DNA of 64,000 nt from Flavobacterium sp. UBA2787 (lineage in GTDB: Bacteria > Bacteroidota > Bacteroidia > Flavobacteriales > Flavobacteriaceae). The stretch is taken from assembly GCA_002352205.1 (NCBI GenBank), contig DEHZ01000015.1, forward strand, positions 372,001 to 436,000. The letters run 5' to 3'. The position numbers were made by a program, and so were the translations under genes. The notes under the pieces were generated by a model. It made no database searches, was not told the origin of the DNA, and saw nothing but the letters and a program-made list of their open reading frames with translations. Below are positions 8,264-17,368 of the stretch, piece by piece. Position 1 is the first letter of the stretch, and each line of letters starts with the position of its first letter.

Positions 8264-8653
8264 ATGGCAAGTATTTTTACCAAAATAATAAACGGCGAAA
8301 TTCCATCCTATAAAATTGCAGAAGATGAACATTTTATTGCTTTTTTAGATGTAAATCCAAACGCAATTGGTCATACACTTTGTGTTCCGAAACAGGAAAT
8401 CAACAAGATTTTTGATATGGAAGAAGATCATTATTCAGCTTTAATGAAGTTCTCCAGAAAGATTGCAATAGCTTTGGAAAAAGCAATTTTGTGCAAACGA
8501 ATTGGTGTTGCCGTGGTGGGATTAGAAGTGCCTCATGTTCATGTTCACCTCATACCGTTACAAGATATGGATGATATGCGATTTCAGCGGAAGGTGAGTT
8601 TAACAAAAGAAGAATTTGAAGCTACAGTGCAAAAAATTCAAAACGAATTATAA
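8264..8653 (+). CDS. HIT-family nucleotide hydrolase or transferase
   Basis: Histidine-triad protein of 129 residues: N-terminal FTKIINGEIPSYKIAEDE, the FLDVNPNAIGHTLCVPK strand and the catalytic triad in VPHVHVHLIPL near residues 89-99. Such proteins hydrolyse or transfer nucleoside phosphoramidates and dinucleotides; the specific substrate cannot be told from sequence. Cytoplasmic. It shares an operon with greA and ends at a clear terminator. Confidence 0.93.
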   Translation: MASIFTKIINGEIPSYKIAEDEHFIAFLDVNPNAIGHTLCVPKQEINKIFDMEEDHYSALMKFSRKIAIALEKAILCKRIGVAVVGLEVPHVHVHLIPLQDMDDMRFQRKVSLTKEEFEATVQKIQNEL

Positions 8654-8660
8654 AAAATAA

Positions 8661-8684
8661 AATCCCGAGTTCATCGGGATTTTT
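8661..8684 (+). terminator. Terminator of greA-HIT operon
   Basis: AATCCCG - AGTTCAT - CGGGATT stem (8661-8681) followed by TTT. It also lies just beyond the end of the convergent minus-strand gene, so it may act in both directions. Confidence 0.8.
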
Positions 8685-8688
8685 CGTT

Positions 8689-8928
8689 TTATCTTTTTAT
8701 CAAACTTATTAGAAAAAGCAAGACCCAAGCCCCCCCGGCAGCAATTAGAATTTGCCAAAGTAATCCGCCTCCGCCAATTCCGAAATGCCCGGCTAACCAT
8801 CCGCCAACAAATCCGCCAATGATTCCAACAACAATGTTTCCAATTAATCCAAAACCTGAACCTTTCCAAAGTTGACCTGCAAGCCATCCCGAGATAGCAC
8901 CGATGAGTAAGAAATACAAAAAATTCAT
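8689..8928 (-). CDS. GlsB/YeaQ/YmgE-family small membrane protein (transglycosylase-associated family)
   Basis: 79-residue, glycine-rich integral membrane protein with three hydrophobic segments and the family pattern GAISGWLAGQLWKGSGFGLIGNIVVG in spaced form, then GIIGGFVGGWLAG. The family is associated with stress responses in other bacteria; the biochemical role is not known. The frame from 8887 on the same strand is a shadow of this gene. Confidence 0.85.
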   Translation of the reverse strand: MNFLYFLLIGAISGWLAGQLWKGSGFGLIGNIVVGIIGGFVGGWLAGHFGIGGGGLLWQILIAAGGAWVLLFLISLIKR

Positions 8929-8992
8929 AAAAATTGATTTTATTGGTTAATATTGTTAAAATTATAAAAAATAAATGACAATTTAATAAAAA

Positions 8993-10141
8993 TTATATTT
9001 TTTTAAAACTAACCATCATCGTAGTGCCTTTTCCAACCTCTGATTGAGATACTTTAATTTTTCCTTTATGGTATTCTTCCACAATGCGTTTTGTTAGAGA
9101 AAGACCTAGTCCCCAACCACGTTTTTTAGTGGTAAATCCGGGTTCAAATACTCTTTTAAATTGATTTTTCGGAATTCCTTTTCCGGAATCGGAGACTAAA
9201 ATTTTTACTTCTTTTTCGTCTTCAATGATCGTTAGCGATAACTTCCCGCGACCTTTCATCGCATCAATCGCATTTTTTACCAAATTTTCAATTGTCCAGC
9301 TATGTAAAGTTGGATTGAGATTGACCAAAATAGTTTTAGTTGGTGCCGAAAATGAAAATTCAACTTGTTTTGAAAAACGCGATTTCAAATAATCAAAAGA
9401 TTGAATCGTTTCTGTAACCAAATCTAATTTTTCCAGAAGTGGTTCAGAGCCAACTTTAGAAAAACGATCAGTAATAGTTTGTAATCGGGTAATGTCTTTT
9501 TCAATTTCTTTGATTGTATTTTCTTCTACATTCTCAATCTTTAAAATTTCTAACCACCCTATTAATGACGAAAGAGGTGTGCCAATTTGATGTGCAGTTT
9601 CTTTTGCCATTCCTGCCCAAAGTTTGTTTTGTGTAGCAACTTTTGTGCTTCTGTAATAATTGTAAACTAAAGCAGTAAATAGCAGTATAATCAAAATTAA
9701 AGCAATCGGATAATATTTTAATTTGTTAATCAATGAAGAATTACCATAGTATAAATACCAAAATTTTCCGGGATTGTATTCAATGACTATCGGCGTATTT
9801 TCCTTTTTTAATTTTTCAAGAAATTGATTTAACTTTTCATTATTCGAAATGATATTTTCATCAATGTTTTTTTGATTTATGATTGTGTCGTTTTCAGTTA
9901 GTATAATAGGAATAGTTGTATTGTTATCTATTATTTGACGTGGAAGCTCAATATCATCAGTTTCAGGATTTGCATTATTAACAGTTTTCAGGCTTTCAGC
10001 CCAAAGTTCCATTTTTATTTTTTCTTCGTTTTTAAATATTTGAAAAAAAGTGTAAGTATTCCAAAGAATCAGCGAAACGATCACAAAAGAAGTGAGAATC
10101 AAAAACCATCGGGTTACATTTCTGCTTTCGGAAAACTGCAT
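8993..10141 (-). CDS. Membrane sensor histidine kinase
   Basis: Inner-membrane kinase of 382 residues. Two transmembrane helices (about residues 12-32 and again around 145-165) enclose a periplasmic sensor region of roughly 110 residues. Then comes the phospho-acceptor H-box AKETAHQIGTPLSSL and an HATPase domain with an N-box (NLVKNAIDAMKG), a G1 box (DSGKGIP) and GWGLGLSLTKRIV. Start ATG 10141 chosen because upstream codons of the frame are not conserved-looking and begin in an AT-rich leader. No response regulator is adjacent, so it is an orphan. The signal sensed is unknown. Confidence 0.9.
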   Translation of the reverse strand: MQFSESRNVTRWFLILTSFVIVSLILWNTYTFFQIFKNEEKIKMELWAESLKTVNNANPETDDIELPRQIIDNNTTIPIILTENDTIINQKNIDENIISNNEKLNQFLEKLKKENTPIVIEYNPGKFWYLYYGNSSLINKLKYYPIALILIILLFTALVYNYYRSTKVATQNKLWAGMAKETAHQIGTPLSSLIGWLEILKIENVEENTIKEIEKDITRLQTITDRFSKVGSEPLLEKLDLVTETIQSFDYLKSRFSKQVEFSFSAPTKTILVNLNPTLHSWTIENLVKNAIDAMKGRGKLSLTIIEDEKEVKILVSDSGKGIPKNQFKRVFEPGFTTKKRGWGLGLSLTKRIVEEYHKGKIKVSQSEVGKGTTMMVSFKKI

Positions 10142-10244
10142 AAATTTGTATTTAGGATAAAAGTAGTAAAATCTTGTGTTAATTGAAAAATTCAATCGTC
10201 AAATACTGCTCAATTTTATACATTTGTATAAACTCAAAAAAACA

Positions 10245-11123
10245 ATGGTTAGTATTTCTCCAAAAGATGTTTCTCCTTTAAAATTACAAGGTTATTTGCA
10301 AAGTTCGGTTGGGCCGAGACCGATTGCGTTTGCCAGTACCGTTGACGCAAATGGCAATCCGAATTTGTCACCATTCAGTTTTTTTAATGTGTTTAGTTCC
10401 AATCCGCCGATTTTGGTTTTTTCCCCTGCCAGAAGAGTTCGGGATAACACCATTAAACACACTTTAATTAACTGCGAAGCCACAAAAGAAGTGGTCATTA
10501 ATGTGGTGAATTTTGATATTGTTCAGCAAATGTCGTTGTCGAGTACAGAATATGCCGATGGAGTAAATGAGTTTCTAAAATCAGGTTTAACTATGTTGCC
10601 TTCTGAGGTTGTAAAACCATTTCGTGTGGCGGAAAGTCCGGTTCAATTTGAATGCAAAGTCAATCAGATTATTGGTTTAGGAACAGAAGGTGGAGCAGGA
10701 AATTTAATTATTTGTGAAGTTGTAAAATTGCATATTGATGAATCTATTTTAGATGAAAACGGTAACATCAACCAACATAAAATAGATTTGGTTTCACGCA
10801 TGGGTGCCAATTGGTATTCGCGTTCCAATCAAGGGCTTTTTGAAATCCCAAAACCATTGGCAACATTAGGAATAGGAGTCGATCAAATCCCTGATTTTAT
10901 TAAAGAAAGCCCCGTGTTTAGTGGAAATGATTTAGGAATGTTAGGAAATGTAGAAAGTTTGCCATCAACAGAAGAAATTAATATATTTGTAAATGAAAAT
11001 ATTCAGGTGAAAGGAGTTTTGAGTTCTGCCGATGAAATGAAAGTGCATCAAAAAGCAAAAGAATTCCTTAACAAGCAAGATGCCCTTTCGGCCTGGAAAG
11101 TTTTGTTAGCCAAACGAGTTTAA
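10245..11123 (+). CDS. Flavin reductase family protein (FMN-binding split barrel)
   Basis: 292 residues. The first 200 form the flavin reductase-like split barrel with SVGPRPIAFASTVDANGNPNL in spaced form, FSFFNVFSSNPPILVFSP and RDTxxN-like spacing around VRDNTIKHTLINCEATKEVVINV. The remaining ~90 residues are an extension seen in the longer Bacteroidota members. Probably binds FMN and transfers hydride to or from flavin; the partner oxygenase is not apparent nearby. Start is ATG 10245, at the first residue that matches the domain; the frame opens further upstream without a convincing start. Cytoplasmic. Confidence 0.85.
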   Translation: MVSISPKDVSPLKLQGYLQSSVGPRPIAFASTVDANGNPNLSPFSFFNVFSSNPPILVFSPARRVRDNTIKHTLINCEATKEVVINVVNFDIVQQMSLSSTEYADGVNEFLKSGLTMLPSEVVKPFRVAESPVQFECKVNQIIGLGTEGGAGNLIICEVVKLHIDESILDENGNINQHKIDLVSRMGANWYSRSNQGLFEIPKPLATLGIGVDQIPDFIKESPVFSGNDLGMLGNVESLPSTEEINIFVNENIQVKGVLSSADEMKVHQKAKEFLNKQDALSAWKVLLAKRV

Positions 11124-11158
11124 TATGAGCCAAATTAATAATTTTTAAAATCAAAATC

Positions 11159-11533
11159 ATGGAAGTTTCAGGAAAAATCAAAGTCATTAACCCAGAACAA
11201 CAAGTTAGTGCATCATTTAGAAAAAGAGAATTAGTGGTTACCACAGACGAACAGTACCCACAACATATTATGGTTGAATTTACACAAGACAAGTGTGATT
11301 TGCTTAACTCATATAAATTGGGTGAGGGTGTAAAAGTATCCATTAACATTAGAGGAAGAGAGTGGGTGAGTCCGCAAGGCGAAACCAAATATTTCAACTC
11401 TATTCAAGGTTGGAGAATTGAGCGTTTGCAAGCTGAAGCTCCTGCTGCTCAAATGCCTCCTGTGCCTGCAGCAGAGGCCTTTGAACCGGCAACCAACTTT
11501 AATGAAGAAGAGCACGACGATTTACCGTTTTAA
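11159..11533 (+). CDS. DUF3127 protein with an SSB-like acidic C-terminal tip
   Basis: 124 residues. Residues 1-85 are a small beta-rich domain (MEVSGKIKVINPEQQVSAS..., VNIRGREW-like strand, FNSIQGWRIER) matching DUF3127. Then an Ala/Pro-rich linker (about 88-108) and a strongly acidic tail ending in EEHDDLPF. This layout, a small barrel plus flexible linker plus D-D-[IL]-P-F tip, is that of single-stranded DNA-binding protein, whose tip recruits repair and replication enzymes. Whether DUF3127 is an OB fold is inference. It follows the flavin reductase by 35 bp and ends at its own terminator-like repeat. Confidence 0.82.
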   Translation: MEVSGKIKVINPEQQVSASFRKRELVVTTDEQYPQHIMVEFTQDKCDLLNSYKLGEGVKVSINIRGREWVSPQGETKYFNSIQGWRIERLQAEAPAAQMPPVPAAEAFEPATNFNEEEHDDLPF

Positions 11534-11554
11534 TTCTCATACTAAAAAGTGAAT

Positions 11555-11597
11555 AAATTCCAAATTCTAACTTAACATGTTGGAGTTTGGAATTTCT
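11555..11597 (+). terminator. Terminator-like inverted repeat after the DUF3127 gene
   Basis: AAATTCCAAA (11555-11564) and TTTGGAATTT (11586-11595) form a 10-bp AT-rich stem with a 21-base loop, ending in T-rich sequence just before aat. Confidence 0.55.
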
Positions 11598-11617
11598 TAT
11601 TTAGATTTTAATTATAG

Positions 11618-12259
11618 ATGTATTTTTTAAGTAAAGATTTATATTTTCCGCCGGTTTCTGAAGCTTCCTACGAAGGGATTTTGGCTGTTGGTGGCGATTT
11701 GAGCACAGAACGATTGCTTTTGGCTTATCAAAACGGTATTTTCCCATGGTTTGAAGAGGATGAGCCTATTTTGTGGTGGAGTCCGCCACAACGAATGGTG
11801 GTCAATCCAAAAGAGTATAAAGTAGCTAAAAGTCTTCGGAATATCTTAAACAGAAATATATTTAGAGTTACCTTCAATCAAAATTTTTCTGGAGTTATCG
11901 AACATTGTCAAACCATTAAACGAAAAGGGCAACAAGGAACTTGGATAACCGATTCAATGATGGACGCATATCTTAAATTGCACGATTTAGGAATTGCAAA
12001 ATCGGTTGAAGTTTGGCAAAATGATGAGTTAGTCGGTGGCTTATATGGAGTTGATTTAGGTAAGATTTTCTGTGGTGAAAGTATGTTCAGCAAAGTTCCC
12101 AATGCAAGTAAAGTAGCATTCGTTTCTTTGATTGAAAAGTTAAAACAAGAGAATTATCTTTTACTGGATTGTCAAGTGCATAATGATCACTTAGAAAAAT
12201 TAGGTGCGTTTGAAATCTCCCGAGAAAATTACCTCAAAATTCTAAAATCGTCGCTTTAA
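11618..12259 (+). CDS. aat: Leucyl/phenylalanyl-tRNA--protein transferase
   Basis: Adds Leu or Phe from aminoacyl-tRNA to N-terminal Arg/Lys of proteins, creating N-degrons for ClpS-ClpAP. Family landmarks: FPPVSEASYEGILAVGGDLS in spaced form, LLLAYQNGIFPWFEEDEPILWWSPPQRMV, GQQGTWITDSMMDAYLKLH, and ELVGGLYGVDLGKIFCGESMF. 213 residues, normal length. Cytoplasmic. The stop overlaps the convergent tag stop by 4 bp. Confidence 0.95.
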   Translation: MYFLSKDLYFPPVSEASYEGILAVGGDLSTERLLLAYQNGIFPWFEEDEPILWWSPPQRMVVNPKEYKVAKSLRNILNRNIFRVTFNQNFSGVIEHCQTIKRKGQQGTWITDSMMDAYLKLHDLGIAKSVEVWQNDELVGGLYGVDLGKIFCGESMFSKVPNASKVAFVSLIEKLKQENYLLLDCQVHNDHLEKLGAFEISRENYLKILKSSL

Positions 12260-12816
12260 TTTCTTTTCCAGCAATCCAAAAAATGATCATTAACCATTCC
12301 TGTCGCTTGCATATGAGCATACATGGTAGTTGGTCCGATGAATTTAAAGCCTCGTTTCTTCAAATCTTTACTGATTTTTTCGGCTAATGGACTGTAAGCC
12401 GGTACTTCTTTAAAAGAAGTGAAATTATTCACGATTGGTTTCCCATCCACATAACTCCAGATAAATTTAGAAAAAGAACCAAATTCTTCCTGCACTTTTA
12501 TAAATGCTTTTGCATTGCTGATGGCGGAATTTATTTTCAAAGTATTTCGAATAATTCCGGCATCTTTCATCAATTCTTGCACTTCGTATTCGCCAAATAA
12601 AGCAATTTGTTTATAATCGAAATTAAGAAATGCTTTTCTGAAATTTTCTCTCTTTTTTAGAATCAAATGCCAACTCACTCCGGCTTGAAAAGTTTCTAAA
12701 ATTAAAAATTCAAACAACTTTTGGTCATCAAAAACCGGTTCGCCCCATTCTTCATCGTGATAATTGCGGTATAAATCATCTTTTTCGCACCAAGCACACC
12801 TTGTTTTAGTTTCCAT
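12256..12816 (-). CDS. tag: DNA-3-methyladenine glycosylase I
   Basis: Base-excision repair glycosylase removing 3-methyladenine. The Zn snap of the family is present: Cys7 and His20 at the N terminus and His178 and Cys182 at the C terminus, with the usual four-residue spacing in MVNDHFLDCW. The catalytic region has YHDEEWGEPVFDDQKLFEFLILETFQAGVSW in spaced form. 186 residues, as in E. coli Tag. Cytoplasmic, monocistronic, convergent with aat. Confidence 0.95.
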   Translation of the reverse strand: METKTRCAWCEKDDLYRNYHDEEWGEPVFDDQKLFEFLILETFQAGVSWHLILKKRENFRKAFLNFDYKQIALFGEYEVQELMKDAGIIRNTLKINSAISNAKAFIKVQEEFGSFSKFIWSYVDGKPIVNNFTSFKEVPAYSPLAEKISKDLKKRGFKFIGPTTMYAHMQATGMVNDHFLDCWKRN

Positions 12817-12977
12817 ATTGTTTCATTTATTTAACAAATATAAAAAATCAAAGCTTTAATTTGATATTAATGTTTATTTTGGGGGTTATAACTTAAAAAA
12901 TGATAAAAATTGAACATTAGTGTATAAAAATTAGGGGTTATTAATACATTTGTGTAATAATTAGAAACAATTAAGTG

Positions 12978-14066
12978 ATGAAAATAGGGGTTCCTAAGGA
13001 AATTAAAAATAATGAAAGTCGAGTTGGAATGACTCCGGCTGGTGTTTTTGAATTGATTAAAAACAATCATACGGTTTATGTTCAACAAGATGCCGGTTTT
13101 GGAAGCGGTTTTTTTGACACGGATTATGCAGTGGTTGGTGCAATTTTAGTTCCAACAGCGGCTGAAGTTTATGCTCAAGCCGATATGATTGTGAAAGTGA
13201 AGGAACCTATCGCTGAAGAATATCCATTGATAAAAAAGGGACAAATTGTTTTTACGTATTTTCATTTTGCTTCCAGTGAAGAATTGACGATTGCGATGTT
13301 GGAATCCAAATCAATTTGCATTGCGTATGAAACGGTGGAAGAAACAGACGGTTCATTGCCTTTACTTACACCAATGTCGGAAGTTGCTGGAAGAATGGCA
13401 ATCCAACAAGGAGCAAAATATTTAGAAAAACCAATTAAAGGAAGAGGAGTTTTGTTGGGAGGCGTTCCCGGAGTTCCACCCGGAAAAGTGTTGGTTTTAG
13501 GAGCTGGAATTGTAGGCATTCAAGCAGCAAAAATGGCGGCCGGTTTAGGAGCACATGTTACGATTTTAGATATCAATATGAAACGACTTCGGTATGTGAA
13601 TGATGTGATGCCAAGTCACGTTGTAACTGAATTTTCGAGTGAATATAATATTAGAAGGCACATTAAAAATCACGATTTGATTATTGGTGCGGTATTAATT
13701 CCGGGTGCAAAAGCCCCAAAATTAATTACCAGAGATATGTTGAAAGAAATGCATCCCGGAACCGTTATGGTGGATGTGGCAGTAGATCAAGGAGGTTGTT
13801 TTGAAACGACTGTCGCAACAACGCACGAGAATCCAACGTATATTATTGATGATGTTGTGCATTATTGTGTGGCGAATATGCCGGGAGCGGTTCCTTATAC
13901 TTCAACATTAGCCTTAACGAATGTGACATTGCCGTATGTTTTAAAATTAGCCAACCTAGGATGGAAAGTTGCCACAGACCGCTATCCGGATTTAGGAAAA
14001 GGACTCAATATTGTTCAGGGAGAAATTGTTTATAAAGAATTAGCCGAAACGTTCAATTTTAGTTAA
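12978..14066 (+). CDS. ald: Alanine dehydrogenase
   Basis: NAD-dependent conversion of L-alanine to pyruvate and ammonia. 362 residues from ATG 12978 (a GTG three bases earlier also opens the frame). The N terminus MKIGVPKEIKNNESRVGMTPAGV, the catalytic region VKVKEP, and the Rossmann motif VLVLGAGIVGIQAAKMAAGLGA in spaced form are all typical. The Ald signature VAVDQGGCFETT with the following VVHYCVANMPGAVPYTST distinguishes it from transhydrogenase alpha subunits. A TACATTTG -7 type element is at 12945-12952. It ends at a strong terminator. Confidence 0.95.
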   Translation: MKIGVPKEIKNNESRVGMTPAGVFELIKNNHTVYVQQDAGFGSGFFDTDYAVVGAILVPTAAEVYAQADMIVKVKEPIAEEYPLIKKGQIVFTYFHFASSEELTIAMLESKSICIAYETVEETDGSLPLLTPMSEVAGRMAIQQGAKYLEKPIKGRGVLLGGVPGVPPGKVLVLGAGIVGIQAAKMAAGLGAHVTILDINMKRLRYVNDVMPSHVVTEFSSEYNIRRHIKNHDLIIGAVLIPGAKAPKLITRDMLKEMHPGTVMVDVAVDQGGCFETTVATTHENPTYIIDDVVHYCVANMPGAVPYTSTLALTNVTLPYVLKLANLGWKVATDRYPDLGKGLNIVQGEIVYKELAETFNFS

Positions 14067-14092
14067 TAGGTTTTATTTGTTTGTTTGTTTAA

Positions 14093-14124
14093 AAATCCCA
14101 TCGCAGCCAAGGTGATGGGATTTT
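14093..14124 (+). terminator. Terminator of ald
   Basis: AAATCCCATC (14093-14102) pairs with GATGGGATTT (14114-14123) around an 11-base loop, followed by T-rich sequence. Confidence 0.85.
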
Positions 14125-14128
14125 GTAT

Positions 14129-14347
14129 TTATTTCGTTTTGGAAATTGTTTCACAGTATAATTCTTCCACTTTTTTTTTAGCCCAATCGGTTTTTCGTAA
14201 AAAAGTTAAACTTGATTTGATGGAAGGATTTTCGGTAAAACATTTTATTTTTATTTTTTGACTTAAGGTTTCAAAACCATAAAAATCAACTAAATACTCA
14301 ACTATTGATTGTAGTGTTTTCCCGTGAAGTGGATCGTTGTTTTGCAT
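14129..14347 (-). CDS. VF530-family (DUF2132) small DNA-binding protein
   Basis: 72-residue basic protein with the family core NDPLHGKTLQSIVEYLVDFYG in spaced form, then CFTENPSIKSSLTFLRKTDWAKKKVEELY. VF530-type proteins are small helical folds with DNA-binding features in a solved structure; the cellular role is unknown. Minus strand, downstream of the tsf operon but separated by a terminator, so it probably has its own promoter. Confidence 0.85.
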   Translation of the reverse strand: MQNNDPLHGKTLQSIVEYLVDFYGFETLSQKIKIKCFTENPSIKSSLTFLRKTDWAKKKVEELYCETISKTK

Positions 14348-14376
14348 TTTGTAAATTTAACTAAAAACCATAAAAA

Positions 14377-14401
14377 AACCTCAATCATTATAATTGAGGT
14401 T
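14377..14401 (-). terminator. Terminator of the rplM-rpsI-rpsB-tsf operon
   Basis: Read on the minus strand, AACCTCAAT - TATAATG - ATTGAGGTT is followed by a run of T. It is 24 bp after the tsf stop. Confidence 0.85.
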
Positions 14402-14424
14402 TAGTATATTTTGTTCGTTAGGAA

Positions 14425-15390
14425 TTACCCTAAAGCAACTCTTTTGAAACCTGTAATTTCAACATTGAAACCTTTTACGTAATCACCAACTTTTTTACTA
14501 TCATCTTTGATGAAGTTTTGATCTAATAAAGCTTTTTCTTGATCTAAAGTTGTGTTGTCAGAGATAAAACGTTGGATTTTTCCAGGAATGATTTTATCCC
14601 AAATTTGCTCTGGTTTACCTTCTGCTTTCAATTCAGCTTTAGCATCTTCTTCTGCTTGTTTTAAAACTTCTTCAGTTAATTGAGAGAAAGAAATATATTT
14701 AGGAACATTTTTTAATGTTTTTCCTAAACGTTTTGCTTCTTCATTTTCTTTTTCGATTATAGCAATACGAGCAGCAAGTTCAGAAGCAACGAAAGCAGGA
14801 TCAAAATCTTTATACGATAAAGTATCTGCTCCCATTGAAGCTACTTGCATAGAAATGTCTTTTGTTAACGTTTCAGCATCAGCAATAACAGATGAAATTG
14901 CAGTTAAAGCTGCAATTTTGTTCACGTGTACATACGATCCAACAAAAGCACCTTCTAAAATTTCAAAACCACCAATTTCAATTTTTTCCCCGATAACTCC
15001 GGTTTGCTCAATTAATTTTTCAGCAACGGTCATGTTTCCCTCAAATGAAGAAGCTAAAAATTCTTCTTTAGAAGAAAAGTTGATTGCTTTTTCTACTAAT
15101 TGTTTAGCCAAAGAAACGAATGATTCGTTTTTACCTACGAAATCAGTTTCACAGTTCAAAGTAATTACAGCACCTTTGGTTTTGTCTGCATTTATAAAAG
15201 CAACAGCAGCACCTTCACTAGACTCACGGTCAGAACGGTTAGCAGCAACTTTTTGCCCTTTTTCTCTAAGGATTTGTATAGCTTTATCGAAATCTCCTTC
15301 AGCTTCAACCAAAGCTTTTTTACAGTCCATCATTCCGGCACCTGTAGTTTGTCTTAATTTATTTACGTCTGCAGCAGTAATTGTTGCCAT
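14425..15390 (-). CDS. tsf: Elongation factor Ts
   Basis: Nucleotide exchange factor for EF-Tu. It begins with the UBA-like segment VNKLRQTTGAGMMDCKKALVEA, followed by the core with LNCETDFVGKNE, the signature contacting EF-Tu. 321 residues, longer than E. coli Ts (about 280) as is normal in Bacteroidota. Cytoplasmic. Follows rpsB after a 146-bp gap that holds low-complexity AT sequence. Confidence 0.97.
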   Translation of the reverse strand: MATITAADVNKLRQTTGAGMMDCKKALVEAEGDFDKAIQILREKGQKVAANRSDRESSEGAAVAFINADKTKGAVITLNCETDFVGKNESFVSLAKQLVEKAINFSSKEEFLASSFEGNMTVAEKLIEQTGVIGEKIEIGGFEILEGAFVGSYVHVNKIAALTAISSVIADAETLTKDISMQVASMGADTLSYKDFDPAFVASELAARIAIIEKENEEAKRLGKTLKNVPKYISFSQLTEEVLKQAEEDAKAELKAEGKPEQIWDKIIPGKIQRFISDNTTLDQEKALLDQNFIKDDSKKVGDYVKGFNVEITGFKRVALG

Positions 15391-15536
15391 TTTGTATCTA
15401 TTTTTAAGTTTAAATTTTTATGTAAAAAAACAAATTCCAATATTCAAATTCCAAATTCCAATTTTATTAAATCATCAATTTTTCGAGAGACAATTTTTTG
15501 GAACTTGGAATTTTTCCTATCGGAATTTATAGTTAT

Positions 15537-16337
15537 TTATTCTTCTGAAGTTGTTTTAGCTTCTTCTGCTTCCACTGCTGGAGCAGCTTCTACTGCTACT
15601 ACTTCTTCTACTGTATCTTCTGCAACAGCATCACCATCTTTTTCAGATCCTCTTTCAGAAAGACCTTCGATGATAGCACCGGTTACTAAAGATAAAATTT
15701 TATCGATTGATTTAGAAGCATCATCATTAGCCGGGATAACGTACTCTACTTCACGTGGGTCAGAGTTGGTGTCAACCATAGCAAAAACTGGAATGTTTAA
15801 TTTTTGAGCTTCTTTTACTGCGATGTGTTCAGCTTTGATATCTACTACAAATAATGCAGCAGGTAATCTAGACATGTCAGCGATAGAACCTAAGTTCTTC
15901 TCTAGTTTAGCACGAAGACGATCTACTTGAAGTCTTTCTTTTTTAGAAAGAGTATTAAAAGTGCCATCTTTCTTCATTCTATCAATAGAAGCCATTTTTT
16001 TCACGGCTTTACGGATAGTCACGAAGTTAGTAAGCATACCACCAGGCCATCTTTCCGTGATATACGGCATGTTCGCTGCAGCAGCTTTTTCGGCTACGAT
16101 ATCTTTTGCTTGTTTTTTGGTAGCTACGAAAAGTACTTTTCTACCAGATGCTGCAATTTTTTTCAAGGCTTCGTTAGCCTCTTCAATTTTAGCAGCAGTT
16201 TTATATAGGTTAATGATATGAATACCATTACGTTCCATATAAATGTAAGGAGCCATATTCGGGTCCCATTTACGAGTCATGTGTCCAAAATGAACGCCAG
16301 CCTCAAGTAAGTCTTTAACTTCAACTTTGTTTGCCAT
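15537..16337 (-). CDS. rpsB: 30S ribosomal protein S2
   Basis: 266 residues. N terminus VKDLLEAGVHFGHMTRKWDPNMAPYIYMERNGIHIINL in spaced form, the WPGGMLTN signature, and PVFAMVDTNSDPREVEYVIPANDDA are diagnostic. The last ~35 residues form an acidic Ala/Glu-rich tail (EEVVAVEAAPAVEAEEAKTTSEE region in part), a common lineage-specific extension. Located between rpsI and tsf, the usual order. Confidence 0.97.
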   Translation of the reverse strand: MANKVEVKDLLEAGVHFGHMTRKWDPNMAPYIYMERNGIHIINLYKTAAKIEEANEALKKIAASGRKVLFVATKKQAKDIVAEKAAAANMPYITERWPGGMLTNFVTIRKAVKKMASIDRMKKDGTFNTLSKKERLQVDRLRAKLEKNLGSIADMSRLPAALFVVDIKAEHIAVKEAQKLNIPVFAMVDTNSDPREVEYVIPANDDASKSIDKILSLVTGAIIEGLSERGSEKDGDAVAEDTVEEVVAVEAAPAVEAEEAKTTSEE

Positions 16338-16481
16338 TTTTGTACTAGTTTACGTTCTGTTGATTAGCAATAATGTAGTAGCGATTACTCTGGTCTTCAT
16401 TATTTAGATGCTAAACTAATTTTCCGATCGCATCGGAATAATAACAACAATAACTTTTTTAATAATAATTTTGTAATTCGA

Positions 16482-16868
16482 TTAACGTTTAGAGAATTGG
16501 AATCTCTTACGAGCTTTCTTCTGTCCAAATTTCTTACGTTCAACCATTCTTGGATCTCTTGTTAGCAATCCTTCTGGTTTCAAGATAGCTCTGTTATCAG
16601 CTTCTACCTCACACATTGCTCTTGCAATAGCCATTCTCACAGCTTCTGCTTGCCCTGTTGAACCACCACCATATACATTTACTTTTACGTCAAAGTTAGT
16701 TGCATTTTCTGTCATAGACATTGGTTGCATCACTTTGTACTGTAAAGTAGCAGTAGGGAAGTAGTTTTCAAATTCTCTTTTGTTTACGGTGATTTTTCCT
16801 GTTCCTTCTGAAACATAAACACGTGCCACAGCACATTTTCTTCTACCGATTTTGTGAATAACTCCCAT
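16482..16868 (-). CDS. rpsI: 30S ribosomal protein S9
   Basis: 128 residues. Signature [19 protein letters not shown] in spaced form and the basic tail [27 protein letters not shown] in spaced form, ending KR as expected for the residue reaching the P-site tRNA. Its ATG overlaps the last base of rplM, so the two are translationally coupled. Confidence 0.97.
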   Translation of the reverse strand: MGVIHKIGRRKCAVARVYVSEGTGKITVNKREFENYFPTATLQYKVMQPMSMTENATNFDVKVNVYGGGSTGQAEAVRMAIARAMCEVEADNRAILKPEGLLTRDPRMVERKKFGQKKARKRFQFSKR

Positions 16869-17323
16869 TACTTTAGATCGTTTAAGTTAACGGTTTTTGG
16901 TTGTTGAGCTCCATGTTTGTGCTCAATACCAACATTTACATTTAAATTGCGGAATAGTTGAGCACCTAATTTGTTTTTAGGTAACATTCCTTTTACAGCC
17001 TTTTCTACTAAAGTTGCAGGGTTTTTTTGTTGCAATACTTTAGCCGTTAGGCTTCTTTGTCCACCTGGGTAACCTGTGTGACGGATGTACGTTTTGTCAT
17101 CCAACTTGTTACCAGTCAGGTTGATTTTTTCTGCGTTGATAACGATTACGTTATCACCACAATCAACGTGCGGGGTATAATCAGGCTTGTATTTACCTCT
17201 CAATAGCATTGCTACTTTTGAAGCAAAACGTCCTAAGTTATGACCCTCAGCATCTACAACAATCCACTGCTTATCTGCGGTAGCTTTGTTGGCTGAAACT
17301 GTCTTGTAGCTTAATGTGTTCAC
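16868..17323 (-). CDS. rplM: 50S ribosomal protein L13
   Basis: 151 residues. [48 protein letters not shown] in spaced form and [10 protein letters not shown] are the family landmarks; the HxxGxxxxK tail is represented by HKHGAQQPK. First gene of the ribosomal operon, preceded by an excellent Bacteroidota promoter and a short GC hairpin in its leader. Confidence 0.97.
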   Translation of the reverse strand: MNTLSYKTVSANKATADKQWIVVDAEGHNLGRFASKVAMLLRGKYKPDYTPHVDCGDNVIVINAEKINLTGNKLDDKTYIRHTGYPGGQRSLTAKVLQQKNPATLVEKAVKGMLPKNKLGAQLFRNLNVNVGIEHKHGAQQPKTVNLNDLK

Positions 17324-17368
17324 AATAATTTATTTTAATTAAACATTCCATCCCCAATAAAGGGGTTG

